From NCBI GenBank assembly GCA_009733775.1, contig WOGZ01000321.1, positions 1-37,839 of the forward strand: DNA of 37,839 nucleotides, given 5' to 3'. Position 1 is the first letter of the stretch. Each line of letters opens with the position of its first letter. This stretch comes from Alectoria sarmentosa (Eukaryota > Ascomycota > Lecanoromycetes > Lecanorales > Parmeliaceae). Of the stretch, positions 1-9,524 are shown one piece after another. A model generated the notes under the pieces. The model made no database searches and was not told the DNA's origin. It saw nothing but the letters and a program-made list of their open reading frames with translations. The translations under genes and the position numbers were made by a program.

Positions 1-3000
1 GGGCAGCTTCCATTCCCCGGTTCCGACGCTATTCCGACACTAAATGAAAATTACAGCTTACTAATCATGCTTCCGTATCATCGATGAAAGGTATCGTCTG
101 TAAAAAACGATTATAAATAATAACGTTTATTTTCTATAACTGCCTATGGGCAGCTATTTTGTTTGAGACCGTTATATATTTGTTACGGTAGTGCTACGGT
201 ACAGCTACGGTACTAAGTCTTACGCTTGGGTCGCTAAGGTACACACTTCTTGGGATTGGGATGTGTTATCTCTCTCATTATAATGCTGTAATCAACGCCG
301 CTAGCTGCCGCCTCGAAACCCTCGACCCAAGCCAATTGCTCTTCCCATGGCAGCAGCTCAAGTGGCCCTCAAATGTTGATTAGCTCGCTGCCATCCTCCC
401 TCTTGGATCTCTCTTGTGGAGCAACGCTGTTTGCTGCATGACTAGGTATACCGTTGAACTAGAGAGCCAGTGACTACTGGCCTCGAGAGAAGTCCCGCCT
501 CCCTGCTGTACTTTTTATTCTGTAAGCCTACTGACAAGCCTCTTGCAATTAATTAGACACCCTCAAATCCTTATCTCTCTTCACTTTCGTATTCGCCAAC
601 ATCTGCCCCTAGAGCTGCTTGACCTATCACTGCCTCACTGCAGCGTGGCCCCGAGCCTTCCCGGCCATGCACGCGCTCTTCCACCCAAAGACACCCAACC
701 TCCATACCTAGTTTGTAAGACCATTGCGCTTGACAAGCGACATATTTGGTACCATCGATGACTGAAGCTTTTGATTCTGCTACTTTGGGGAACACACTGT
801 CGTGGAGACCGAGATTCGATCATGACGGATCTTACCCGACCTCAAAGCTTCGAGACCCGACATATTCGCTGAAGTGCAGCAGTCCGGGGTGAGCAATATA
901 AGGCAGATGGGTTTCAATGGAGAACTCAGGCTTCTCTTCTGAGATCTCGACTTTGGATTCTTCCTTCCCTCACGATCCTGGCAGACCGTGTCACAGGAAG
1001 CGTTGGCTGACGGTCTACGTGCATAATAGCGAGCTATTCACTATCGTATCTCCGACCGCACTAGAGGTCATATTCTTCTACACTCTTCTCTCCTGGTCTT
1101 CTTGAGCCGGCAGCCGGATTACGTGCCAAGACACAAGATGGGTTTGACACGAGACTTTGGAGAAGTTTCATTAAGAAAACAGCTTTGGCAGCTGAAAACC
1201 AGGTAGCAAAGCTAGATTCGTTATCAGGGTACTATTCATACTGCATAATTTGAGGCTCAAATTCTATCCGCGTGCTTGATCGCTGAAATGAAGTGAAGAG
1301 AAATGACTGGAGCACTCTTGCTCCTTAGCAACGACATAAACATTGGCTTTTGGCTTGTCTGCCCTTGCTGTACCTCCATGCTGACACTCGTGGATACCGC
1401 TGCTCCCGCTTCTGTCACTATTCACTACTTCGAAAAGAGCTCTAGAAACTATCGCCGTTGTGCTTGTCGGACGGCACGAACATGGCAAACAGCGGTCTGA
1501 GATGGAGACCCTGCGAAAAAAGGCTGTATTATTCATGCAGACAAGATAAGCAAATCTCCGCCATGCTTGTCTGGACCCTCCCGAGAGTATCTGGTGATTA
1601 GCTTAGCTTGAGGTTCGACCAGGCTCCTTTCGGGCGCTCTCCACCCTCTTCCATTGCAGAGCTTTCTGCGCTTGATGAGATGTTATAATTAGCGATAGGA
1701 CTAACTAAGGAGCTTGAGAGCCTGGAGCTGGATTGTCGCATAGCTCCATTTCAGACCTAGCGTAGCATAAAATGGGAATCACAAAATCATGATTATACTC
1801 CAAGACTTTCTCCCTTTCTGAATGACTCGGACCTCGAGAGTATCATCCGATCAGACCGCCAGGCCCAAGCCTGACCTCCTAGCGAGCATTGACAAGTCGT
1901 CACTCCTACCTCAACCGTCAGCATTCGGTATCCGCACTCTGGTCACGAGCAATTTGCCTATTGCGCTCCGGCATAGTCTTTGCGAACGGCCAATTAGTCA
2001 CCGCATAGTCGCAGCGACACTCAATGTAAAGACGCCCAATATTATCCCAAGCCATTGACCCAACCGAAGCCACTCTATCTTTCGGAGCAAATATTTTTTG
2101 AACTCCACGTCAGCAGACCATTGACAATGAGGAGACTCTGATTGCCACACTACCTCCAAAAACCACGATACGCGGCTGAGGGCCACGCCAGAGAGAGAGA
2201 GAGAGAGAGAGAGAGAGCCACTTGCACAGGGGGGGACGACTCGTCCGGAGTATCCTGGGCGGCTTCGTGGCGACCTTGAAATGCCTTTGCCATTCGAGCG
2301 AAAGTATGAGGAAAAAAGGTGAGGAGAATTTCGGGGGAGAGAGGTAAGTTTCACGTGGATGGGATGCTAGCTGATTGCTGCGCTTGAACAGGCAGAAAGA
2401 GTCGCGCAGGTCGCATGCTGCAGACGGGGGTGTTGAGATATCCGCTTCTCGTTGCTGTGGACATGATTCAATCAATCAATCCTCGTCTGTTCCTCTGGCA
2501 AGTTTAGGCATGAGGGAAGGGTTCGCTCGCTCGCTCACTCACTAGAGACACAGTGTCTTGCTGACACGCACTTACAACGAGTTCAATTTTTCCATGTCTG
2601 ATCGTCCCAGGTATCATGACCATTTACTATACGAATACGGACCACTGCTCGCCTGCACATCTCTTCTGCTATTGCGAGCTGCACCTGCTGAGCCATCAAT
2701 TCCCCTACCCCTGGCCGAATCTGCAGCTCGATGCCTCTTGGACTGAGTATACATATGTGTATGACCATGAATGCGGTTTAGATAGAACAAAAGTTGGTAG
2801 AGAAACACGATTGCTATAATTGCAAGCAAGCTAGGTAGTCTTGGGCAGCAGCCAAGAGCCCAAAATCCACAACATCAAATGATTCGTATTTTTCAAGGTC
2901 AACACACAAAGACATTGTCCCTGATACTGCTGATCCCCGGGTTATGAAGCCAAGGAAGAATCGCCCTCCACTGCCGAGGTGGATAGGTTTTCGTGCAAGA

Positions 3001-3207
3001 GACGAGTGGCAACCGATTTGCAGGAGCGGAGAAAGCTTGAAACTATGCAACGGATTTTTCTGTTGGGAAATTATGGAAGGGGCTCATTTGCTTGAGGTCT
3101 CAGATGAAAGACTGCTCACACATGCCGTGTCGTTCTCTGTTTCCTTCTCTCGTTTGTAGTTTACAGGCGCAAGGCTTTGCGCAAATGAAGTACGATACTT
3201 CTGGTCT
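1..3207. other. Gene-poor spacer, no convincing gene
   Basis: I found no open frame here with a recognisable domain or a plausible exon chain on either strand; the longest frames (up to about 120 codons) have no biased codon use and overlap each other. The first 300 bases are AT-rich. Positions 184-212 hold three copies of tacggta spaced exactly 11 bp apart. A GA dinucleotide tract sits at 2191-2217. The part next to 3207 presumably holds the 3' untranslated region of the minus-strand monooxygenase gene. Confidence 0.6.
2191..2217. repeat. (GA)n microsatellite
   Basis: An uninterrupted GA dinucleotide run of about 27 bases. It lies in non-coding sequence; frames crossing it translate to Ser-Leu repeats on the minus strand, which is an artefact of the repeat. 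Confidence 0.95.
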
Positions 3208-4473
3208 TCAGGCCACCCATTCATAATCGGGGAGCCCGTATTTATCAGTGTGGGCAAAGGAGCTGGCGAAGAATTTCTGAACGAAATCCAAAATTCGGGT
3301 CCAAGTGATGAAAGCGAAAATCTGGTTTCGCAGCCAGATTCCCCAAGCCGTCTGTGGCGCCATGATTGTAGTGATTAGTGGAGGAACCTTTTGCAGATCA
3401 TCGATGATTGGCCTCATGTGCTCCTCGTAACCCCTGAGTCCTGCTGCAAGATCGCCTTTGTGCATGCCGACCTCGCCCGCCAACAGATAGGCGCCGGCCA
3501 TGGCGAGACTGGTGCCACCGCCAGTAAAACTGGCTGCGTAGCCCGCGTCACCGACCAAAACAAAGCGTCCTTTGTACAAGCTTGGGGTTTTGACCTGGAC
3601 AATCTCGCTGCCGTAGAAGTCTCCTGCCTCCATCATGCCCTCGACAATCTCGTCGGTCTTCCAGCCGGCGCCCTTGTAGCGCTGGGCTACGAACTGTTTG
3701 AGCGCATCGTCTCCTTGCTTCATGGCCTCGCGGAACGGCAGCGTGGCGTCGCGACCGTCACGTGGGCGAATACCCATTAGCGTGACTCGATTCACGCCTG
3801 ATGGATCCGGTCCCACACCGAAGAAGCGGCCCCCGGTGGCGCTGTATCCGTGTGCCACTTTGCTTCCCTCGAGAAGATCTTGTTTTATAGAAAAGTAAGC
3901 CGCCCAGCAGTTCGTCGAGGTGATATGGTCTCGGACACCGCAGCCAAGACCCATAGCTCGAGTCCTCGAGGTCGCGCCATCACAGGCAACGACAAGGTCG
4001 TATTCCGAAGTCGGTAAGCCGTTTGCGAATTCGACCGTAACAGGCCCGTCGTCCTTTTCGTTTTGCTGCATCGAGGCGACTTGCTCGCCAAAAACGTACT
4101 TGATATTTTCATTGTCCTTGGTCAGGTCGAAGAAAATCTGTGCCAGGTCGCCGCGGAAGATTTCGTACTCGGAGACGAGCGACTGCTGATCGGGATTTCC
4201 GGTAGCTCTGATGGTTCCATACGGTCGGCCGTTGTCGCGGACGAAGCTGACACCTTCCATCTGCGTCGTCTTGGCTCGCACGGCGGCCTCCATCCCCGGC
4301 ATCTTGCGCATCACAGTGACGCCAGCGGTGCGGATGTCGATGTTCTGTCCGTTGGTGCGCAGTTTTGGGAAGCGCTCGATGATGGTGACATTTGCTCCGG
4401 CTTTGGCGAACCAGTACGCCGCCGTCGGGCCTGCGATGGATGCGCCCACGACGAGGATCTTTAGATCAGACAT
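3208..4473 (-). CDS. FAD-dependent monooxygenase (class A, PHBH fold)
   Basis: Single-exon gene of 421 residues. The N-terminus carries a Rossmann FAD-binding strand with the variant dinucleotide motif VVGASIAG (residues 8-15), followed about 20 residues later by an acidic residue in IIERF. The conserved arginine in YEIFRGDL (R107), the DG motif in VVACDGATSRTR (about 162-172) and the GD motif in GRFVLVGDAGYAASFTGGG (about 302-320) complete the class A flavoprotein hydroxylase signature. Such enzymes use NAD(P)H and O2 to hydroxylate small, often aromatic, substrates. The GxSIAGPxxAYW and GQNIDIRxAG spacing resembles TetX-like and bacterial-type FAD monooxygenases common in fungal accessory metabolism. 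The substrate cannot be told. The C-terminal about 60 residues contain a hydrophobic stretch (TTIMAPQTAWGIWLRNQIFAFI) that could sit on a membrane. No tailoring or backbone enzyme lies beside it, so a biosynthetic cluster is not supported. Confidence 0.92.
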   Translation of the reverse strand: MSDLKILVVGASIAGPTAAYWFAKAGANVTIIERFPKLRTNGQNIDIRTAGVTVMRKMPGMEAAVRAKTTQMEGVSFVRDNGRPYGTIRATGNPDQQSLVSEYEIFRGDLAQIFFDLTKDNENIKYVFGEQVASMQQNEKDDGPVTVEFANGLPTSEYDLVVACDGATSRTRAMGLGCGVRDHITSTNCWAAYFSIKQDLLEGSKVAHGYSATGGRFFGVGPDPSGVNRVTLMGIRPRDGRDATLPFREAMKQGDDALKQFVAQRYKGAGWKTDEIVEGMMEAGDFYGSEIVQVKTPSLYKGRFVLVGDAGYAASFTGGGTSLAMAGAYLLAGEVGMHKGDLAAGLRGYEEHMRPIIDDLQKVPPLITTIMAPQTAWGIWLRNQIFAFITWTRILDFVQKFFASSFAHTDKYGLPDYEWVA

Positions 4474-5965
4474 TGTGTTTGAGTCGGTTCTGCAATGAAC
4501 GACGCTTCTCGCAAGTCGAACTCCAAATCGAATTCTATGGAATGCTCAGTGGTCGAATCGACATATATGTCTTTCAGGTCATAAACCTAGCCATGGGACA
4601 TAAAATTGTATTACAGAGGATGAGGAGACAGGTCGATCATATAGACGAGGGTTGGGGAGATATATCACATATGTACATACGTGCGGGGTGGAGCGTCTCG
4701 GACTGTGCTCGAGTCCGGGAAACCCGACACGCGGGTGACAGAAAAGCCTGCAAATCCTCCACAACTTGTCAACGAAAAGTCCTATCACGAATCCTTCGCT
4801 CCGTGATTATAGAAAAAAGCCACTTTCTTTTCTCCGTCGCAACTGTGAACTTTGAAAGAAGGTATTAATTGTTGTAGGCTTATTTTAAATCATAAAACGG
4901 AAAGAATTTTTTTTGGCGTGTGCAGGCTTTTCTGTCACCCGCGAGCCCGACACAAGTTTTCTTGATCTTGGCTTCAAGGATTACGTAAGGTAAATAACGC
5001 AGTGTAGTCAATTGCGTACCGAGACTTTTCCGCTAGCGAACCCAATTTTCCGTACCTTTCGATTGTCGAAAGATACATACCTTACAATAAACTCAATCTT
5101 ACTTCAGCCTTTTTCACCCTCAGTACAGGTTAATAGCAACAATAATTCAGATTGGTAATCGTAATTGTGACTGGGAAAAAACAGTCTCATGTTCGGCTAT
5201 GTAGGTATGATTCACATATATTTGACTATTCTCGGATACGATGACGTTCGACAAACCAGGCATCGCTCTTCTTCCGTGTGAGACTCGTATCTATCCGATC
5301 ACACATCAACGGCTTTGAACCTTGTTATTGTGTCGTTATTGGCCACAACAATCATGGCTAGCATTGACAATCTGGGGAAAGAAGGAGCGATACCAGATCG
5401 CTTTCTTCTTCATCTTCATCTACGATATATATAGAGTTCACAATCATATGCCGTAAAAGTACCCTTTTGCTTACCAGAATCGCCCATATATATCACGTTC
5501 GCATCTCAATAAGAGGCGCTTAGCACCACTATCACAGAATGAAATGGGGTAGACCATAGGCCCAGTCTCTAAGCAGATACGTTCACCGTAAGCGGTGGTG
5601 CTGGTATGGGAAGGACAAGATTATTCCGCTGTTCGGCTTGCGAGTGTTTTCAGCGTACCGCCTCTTCGAAGAAGGACAGAGAGAATCGATCTCGCAGAGA
5701 CTCGGACTGAAGAACCGTGTTCGTCCCCTCTGTCAAGGGTTTTCGTCAAAATGAAACATCCCTCTTTTCGATATGTTGGGCAATGGTAGTTCATGAGGTA
5801 CTTTTGATGTCAGTTCATAGCATACCTGCGTTTCTCATAGATTTTTTGGTAGAGCGTAAGGCTAGAGAGCATCCCGATTGGGAGAAACTTGACTCTTAAA
5901 AAAGGCAGATAGAGAGGGGTAAGAACGAGAGACTTATCAACGATGGGCTGAAGATTTATTCGACA
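4474..5965. other. Intergenic spacer with candidate MITE
   Basis: About 1.5 kb between the monooxygenase start and the 3' end of the first acetyltransferase gene. No supported coding frame. It contains the inverted-repeat element at 4730-4943, described separately. The remainder is AT-rich with several tatata runs (near 5425 and 5485) and shows nothing else I can name. Confidence 0.6.
4730..4943. mobile_element. Candidate MITE: 214 bp with 23-bp perfect terminal inverted repeats
   Basis: Bases 4730-4752 (beginning cgcgggtgacagaaaagcct) are the exact reverse complement of bases 4921-4943, giving 23-bp perfect terminal inverted repeats around a 168-bp AT-rich core with no coding capacity. The octamer cccgacac occurs as a direct repeat on both sides, at 4723-4730 and 4946-4953. 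It abuts the left terminus but lies 2-3 bases beyond the right one. An 8-bp duplication would suit a hAT-type non-autonomous element; the offset leaves this uncertain. No second copy is in the window. Confidence 0.6.
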
Positions 5966-6814
5966 TCAAATCGCAGACTGTATGCGCGGATCCATCGTAA
6001 ACGGCACAGCGCCAGGTCTGAAGATGAAGCACACTTCTTCATAGAGCACCGACTCGCCCTCCTTCCCTTCCAGCACCATGGAAATGTTCTCTGCGGAAGC
6101 GAACCCGTGTCGTTCGTAGAGCGGCCCGGCATCGACAGTGCTCTCGAGGTAGGCGAGAACGTTGTCGCGCACGCAGCGCTCGAGGCCCCATTGCAGTAAA
6201 AGCGACGCGGCACCCCGACGCTCGTGCCGGGGATCTGTGCCGATGAAGGTGAGACCTAGAGGTTGGGTTAGCACCGTCTTTTCTTTGACGATCGCGCTGA
6301 CGGATAGGAATCGACCGCTGCTGGAAAGTATGGCTCGATCAAAACAAGTTCATCTGTCTTCGCGTATTCCCTTCGTATACAGGATGCAGCGGCAAACACA
6401 GCATCGCGTAGCCTGCGTATTAAGAGACATACGGTAACAAGCCCCCTTCCCCACCACACCCTCCTTTGCGCTCTCCACCAACCCGGTCCACCGATCCAGC
6501 ACCTTCCAATCCGTTCCCTCGGGCCACAACCACGGCGACTCCATATAAGAGTCCCCTTCGGCAACCGGCAGGCTCCATTTTGCAAAACTGACAATTTCAT
6601 CATCGATTTCGTCATCCCTCACGACGAGAACGGCGGTCTTCGGATCTCCGATGTCGGCTAGTGCTTTTGATGCTATGCAGGTTTGGAGACTTTCGCGGAC
6701 GGTTGGGGAGGGGAATTGGGCGAGGAGCATGGCGTTGGTGCCGAAGGCGGCCATGTGGATGGCGGCGATACGGGAGGCGTCGGATTCGGAAGCCGGGGAG
6801 ACGTGGAGAGGCAT
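5966..6814 (-). CDS. GNAT-family N-acetyltransferase
   Basis: Two exons: 6433-6814 and 5966-6255, joined across a 177-bp intron (donor gtatgt at 6432, acceptor ctctag ending at 6256, with a gctaac branch point just upstream). Splicing preserves frame and gives 223 residues. The N-terminal half has the GNAT alpha1-alpha2 region (ASESDASRIAAIHMAAF, then FPSPTVRES). The second exon begins with the acetyl-CoA site: LTFIGTDPRHERRGAASLLL, where R-R-G-A-A replaces the usual Q/R-x-x-G-x-G/A, followed by LQWGLERC and the PLYERHGF motif of beta6-beta7. This matches the fungal GNAT proteins that acetylate small molecules or unknown substrates, and the substrate cannot be assigned. Without splicing, the first exon frame loses homology straight after GKGACY, which supports the intron. 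Confidence 0.85.
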
Positions 6815-7084
6815 AGGCTGTATGATTGGGGGATAGGTTATCTATATCCTCGTTTTGGTGGTGATGTCTATGAGCGTGGATAGAAGAGAAATCTACTGGA
6901 AGAAGGGGCAGTCTGGGCCGGTGATATATTTCGTTCTTGGCTTGTTCAAAGATATTCTCAAACTGATAGGCTTCAAATGAGAATCTTCCTTGGTCTTATA
7001 AGATCGCCTCTATAATGGTCGTATATTGTTCTGGCAGTGCGTCCGCAGTCCACCGATTCGCTTACGGAGGGTACAGGTCAAGCA

Positions 7085-8357
7085 CTACGCGAGATGTATA
7101 TTATCCTCTCGAGACTCGGCTCGGAAGCCTGGCCCTGAAATAAATCGGCCCACTACAATTGACATCACTACAGATATTACAGCGTTACTACACCATCCGT
7201 ACTTCTCGTTGCCAAGCCATTCCAGTTTGTCCTCATTGCCGCTACCTTCTCCGTACCACAAAAGGCTAGCAATACCTTCATGGTCCCGCTCGATTCTGCG
7301 ATGCGGGATTGCTGTTCGCTCGACTAATTTCAGGACGAGAGGCGTAGGATCCCACAGCATCACTCGGTGTAAGTTCCACTCAGCAGCCTCAACCTGTGCG
7401 TTCTGAACAACAGCTTTCATCTGCTCGACTTGGCTGTCACCATGCTCTGCGTCAGTTGCGCTTGCAGTACCTTGATTCTCGATCACTAGCCGTAAGACGT
7501 AAAGAGTGTTCTCAGAAGAAGTAGACTCCGGGTCTCCATAGAACCGGTGCGTCCAAATTGCCCACATTCGGTTACCGGGCTGTCCCACAGTTGCTCCCTT
7601 GATCTCAGGCTGCTTCCCAAAGAGCTTGTCGCAAACGAACTCTTCTTTCTTGTGATGCCAAAGCATGTGGTCAAGATCAGGCACGAGCATCATGCGTGTC
7701 TTCCCATTCGATGATATACTAGTCAACTCTTTTCGGATCATAGCTTCATCTTCTTCACATAGTCGTTGAAGACCTCCGGATAGGAGCTGTGTAGCTCTTG
7801 ATCCTTTCGGGACCGCGGATGGGTCGAGCTCGATGTGAGTGTTGATGGGAAAAGGGTGCCATCCAAGATCTGCGTAGTACTTCTTCCCAATATCAGAGTA
7901 CAGCACACTCCCAATAGGTCTCGTCGTCTCGGCCTGGAAAGTACGTAGGATTTCTGCCAACTCCCTCATCAAGCGCGAGCCATAGCCGCGCAGTCGCAAA
8001 ATTGGATCGCAGAATACACTGGCGAAACTGGATAATCTTCTCTGTGAGATTGCCATCTCTACCACTTATAAATGCACGTTTGCGAAATGTCTCACAGGAG
8101 CATAAGATTGGCCGTTGGTCTGGAGGTAAGTTCCTGTCAGTCAAGATCCAATTGGTCATTGCTCCGTCTTTTGCTAGTGGAACCGTGGTCAAATAAGCCG
8201 ATTCTTCGAGGTATTGCGGTAGGGACAGGGCGTCTGTCCACGCGAGGGAGCTGAGTTTCCAGACGGTCTGGCATTCCCCGGCTGTGGGATGACTGAGATG
8301 AAGATCAAGGGATTGCGCATCTGGTAACGCCGCTAGAGATATGCCCGAAGAGCCCAT
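7085..8357 (-). CDS. LYC1: LYC1-type lysine N-acetyltransferase homologue, frame disrupted
   Basis: The start at 8357 opens a frame whose N-terminus matches fungal LYC1-like proteins from memory of the family (LHLSHPTAGECQTVWKLSSL, ALSLPQYLEE, VPLAKDGAMTNWILTDRNLP, RPILCSCETFRKRAF). Lyc1 of yeasts transfers acetyl from acetyl-CoA to lysine in lysine catabolism. The match continues in a different frame: ASVFCDPILRLRGYGSRLMREL (acetyl-CoA binding loop), SVLYSDIGKKYYADLGWHPF, and on to DKLEWLGNEKYGWC. The two frames are related by one surplus base somewhere in about 8025-8040. The GT-AG pairs I tested between the two halves do not give the needed length (1 modulo 3), and all are very short. The gene is therefore either a recent pseudogene or carries a base-calling error. 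After the usual-looking C-terminus GWC the frame runs 34 more residues to a stop at 7085. With one base skipped the product would be about 423 residues. Confidence 0.8.
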
Positions 8358-9524
8358 ATTTATACACTACTATACATGCAAAAAGCTATCAATGCTCTGT
8401 CAGGTGCAAAACGATTCAAGATATAATCGATAGGTGAACAGGTAGACAGGGGGGCGAAACAGGCAGGAGGAATATATTCAGCAGAGATATATAGTATACA
8501 GCAGTAATACATACAACGATGAAGTTCTGCGAACCAAAAGTAATGAGACTCAGGCATGAGCACCCCCCACATTTATAATGCACCGCCGTAGGAGTAATAA
8601 GTGACAGCACATCGTAGCTGCATACTTTACGCAGTTGAGCTGCAGCTTCACACCCCGGCCCGAAGGCTGCCCCCACTGTGATGGATTCGCATTAGTCAAA
8701 GCGGCAAAATGAAACGGGAACAATACAGCAGGGGCGATGCTTACTCGGAGATCGATGGCGCTTGAACATGCAAGATGTCTCTTCGTTTGATGGACTTCGC
8801 AGTCGCCTTTCAATTTCACTTGCGTTGGACGCGGTGAATTTTTGTAGAGATAAGTAGTGTTTGACTTTGGATGACGGCGGGACCGGAATGGCTCCCATGT
8901 CGTATGGACTAGTGTAGCGCTAGATGTTTTGATACTAAACGTAATTATGGCTCGTTGATCTCCGCCCTCAGTCTCATCCTCCTGATTTGACCAATCACTT
9001 TGTCCTTGTACAAAGTGCATGTCCCTGTGCTGTGGGCCTGGAGGGGGTCACAACTCGCAATCCTGAGCAGAAGAGGTCCCAATTATAAATGCTGACACAG
9101 CACCTTTCCCCTGCATGAATGTTACGATTGCTGTACAGGAATAGCCGCCCTCGTTCCTCCCCTCAAATCCGAATAAGATGGGGGGCGGAAAGATGTGATT
9201 GGAGCAATACTCTAATGCCCGCTTCTCAGCTTTGTCATGCTGCTTGCCAGTGTGATCTTGATCGCCCTCAAACGAAGCGCTACTAGCGGGGCAGTGCTAC
9301 CTACTTTACCATCCGTTGAGAATTGCTTCCAAGGTGCGGTACAGTTCTTCCTATCTGCTCTAGATCTAGAATGCAGCTGAGAATGTTCCTTTCGAGCACA
9401 AGGATGTAAACCAATGCACAGTATGGCCTGTTACCTTGATTGTGCTCTACCATCATCAACACATGACGGACGAATGCTTTGCGCCAACTCCAACACAAAG
9501 ATACCCCGGTAATGCATAGCAAGG
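8358..9524. other. Intergenic region between divergent LYC1-like and ankyrin genes
   Basis: About 1.2 kb between two divergently oriented genes, expected to hold both promoters. Minus-strand frames at 8550-9020 and 9431-9865 lack any recognisable motif and the second is antisense to the ankyrin gene. I see no repeat or RNA gene here. Confidence 0.5.

Noticed and set aside
8020..8100. A micro-intron explaining the LYC1-like frame change
   Set aside because: The GT-AG pairs tested (24 to 77 bp) have lengths of 0 or 2 modulo 3, not the 1 modulo 3 needed, and most are too short to splice.
3208..8357. A secondary-metabolite cluster built from the monooxygenase and two acetyltransferases
   Set aside because: No backbone synthase, transporter or regulator is present, and the LYC1-type gene belongs to lysine metabolism.
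8550..9020. 156-codon minus frame upstream of the LYC1-like gene
   Set aside because: No recognisable motif, mixed composition and no biased codon use.
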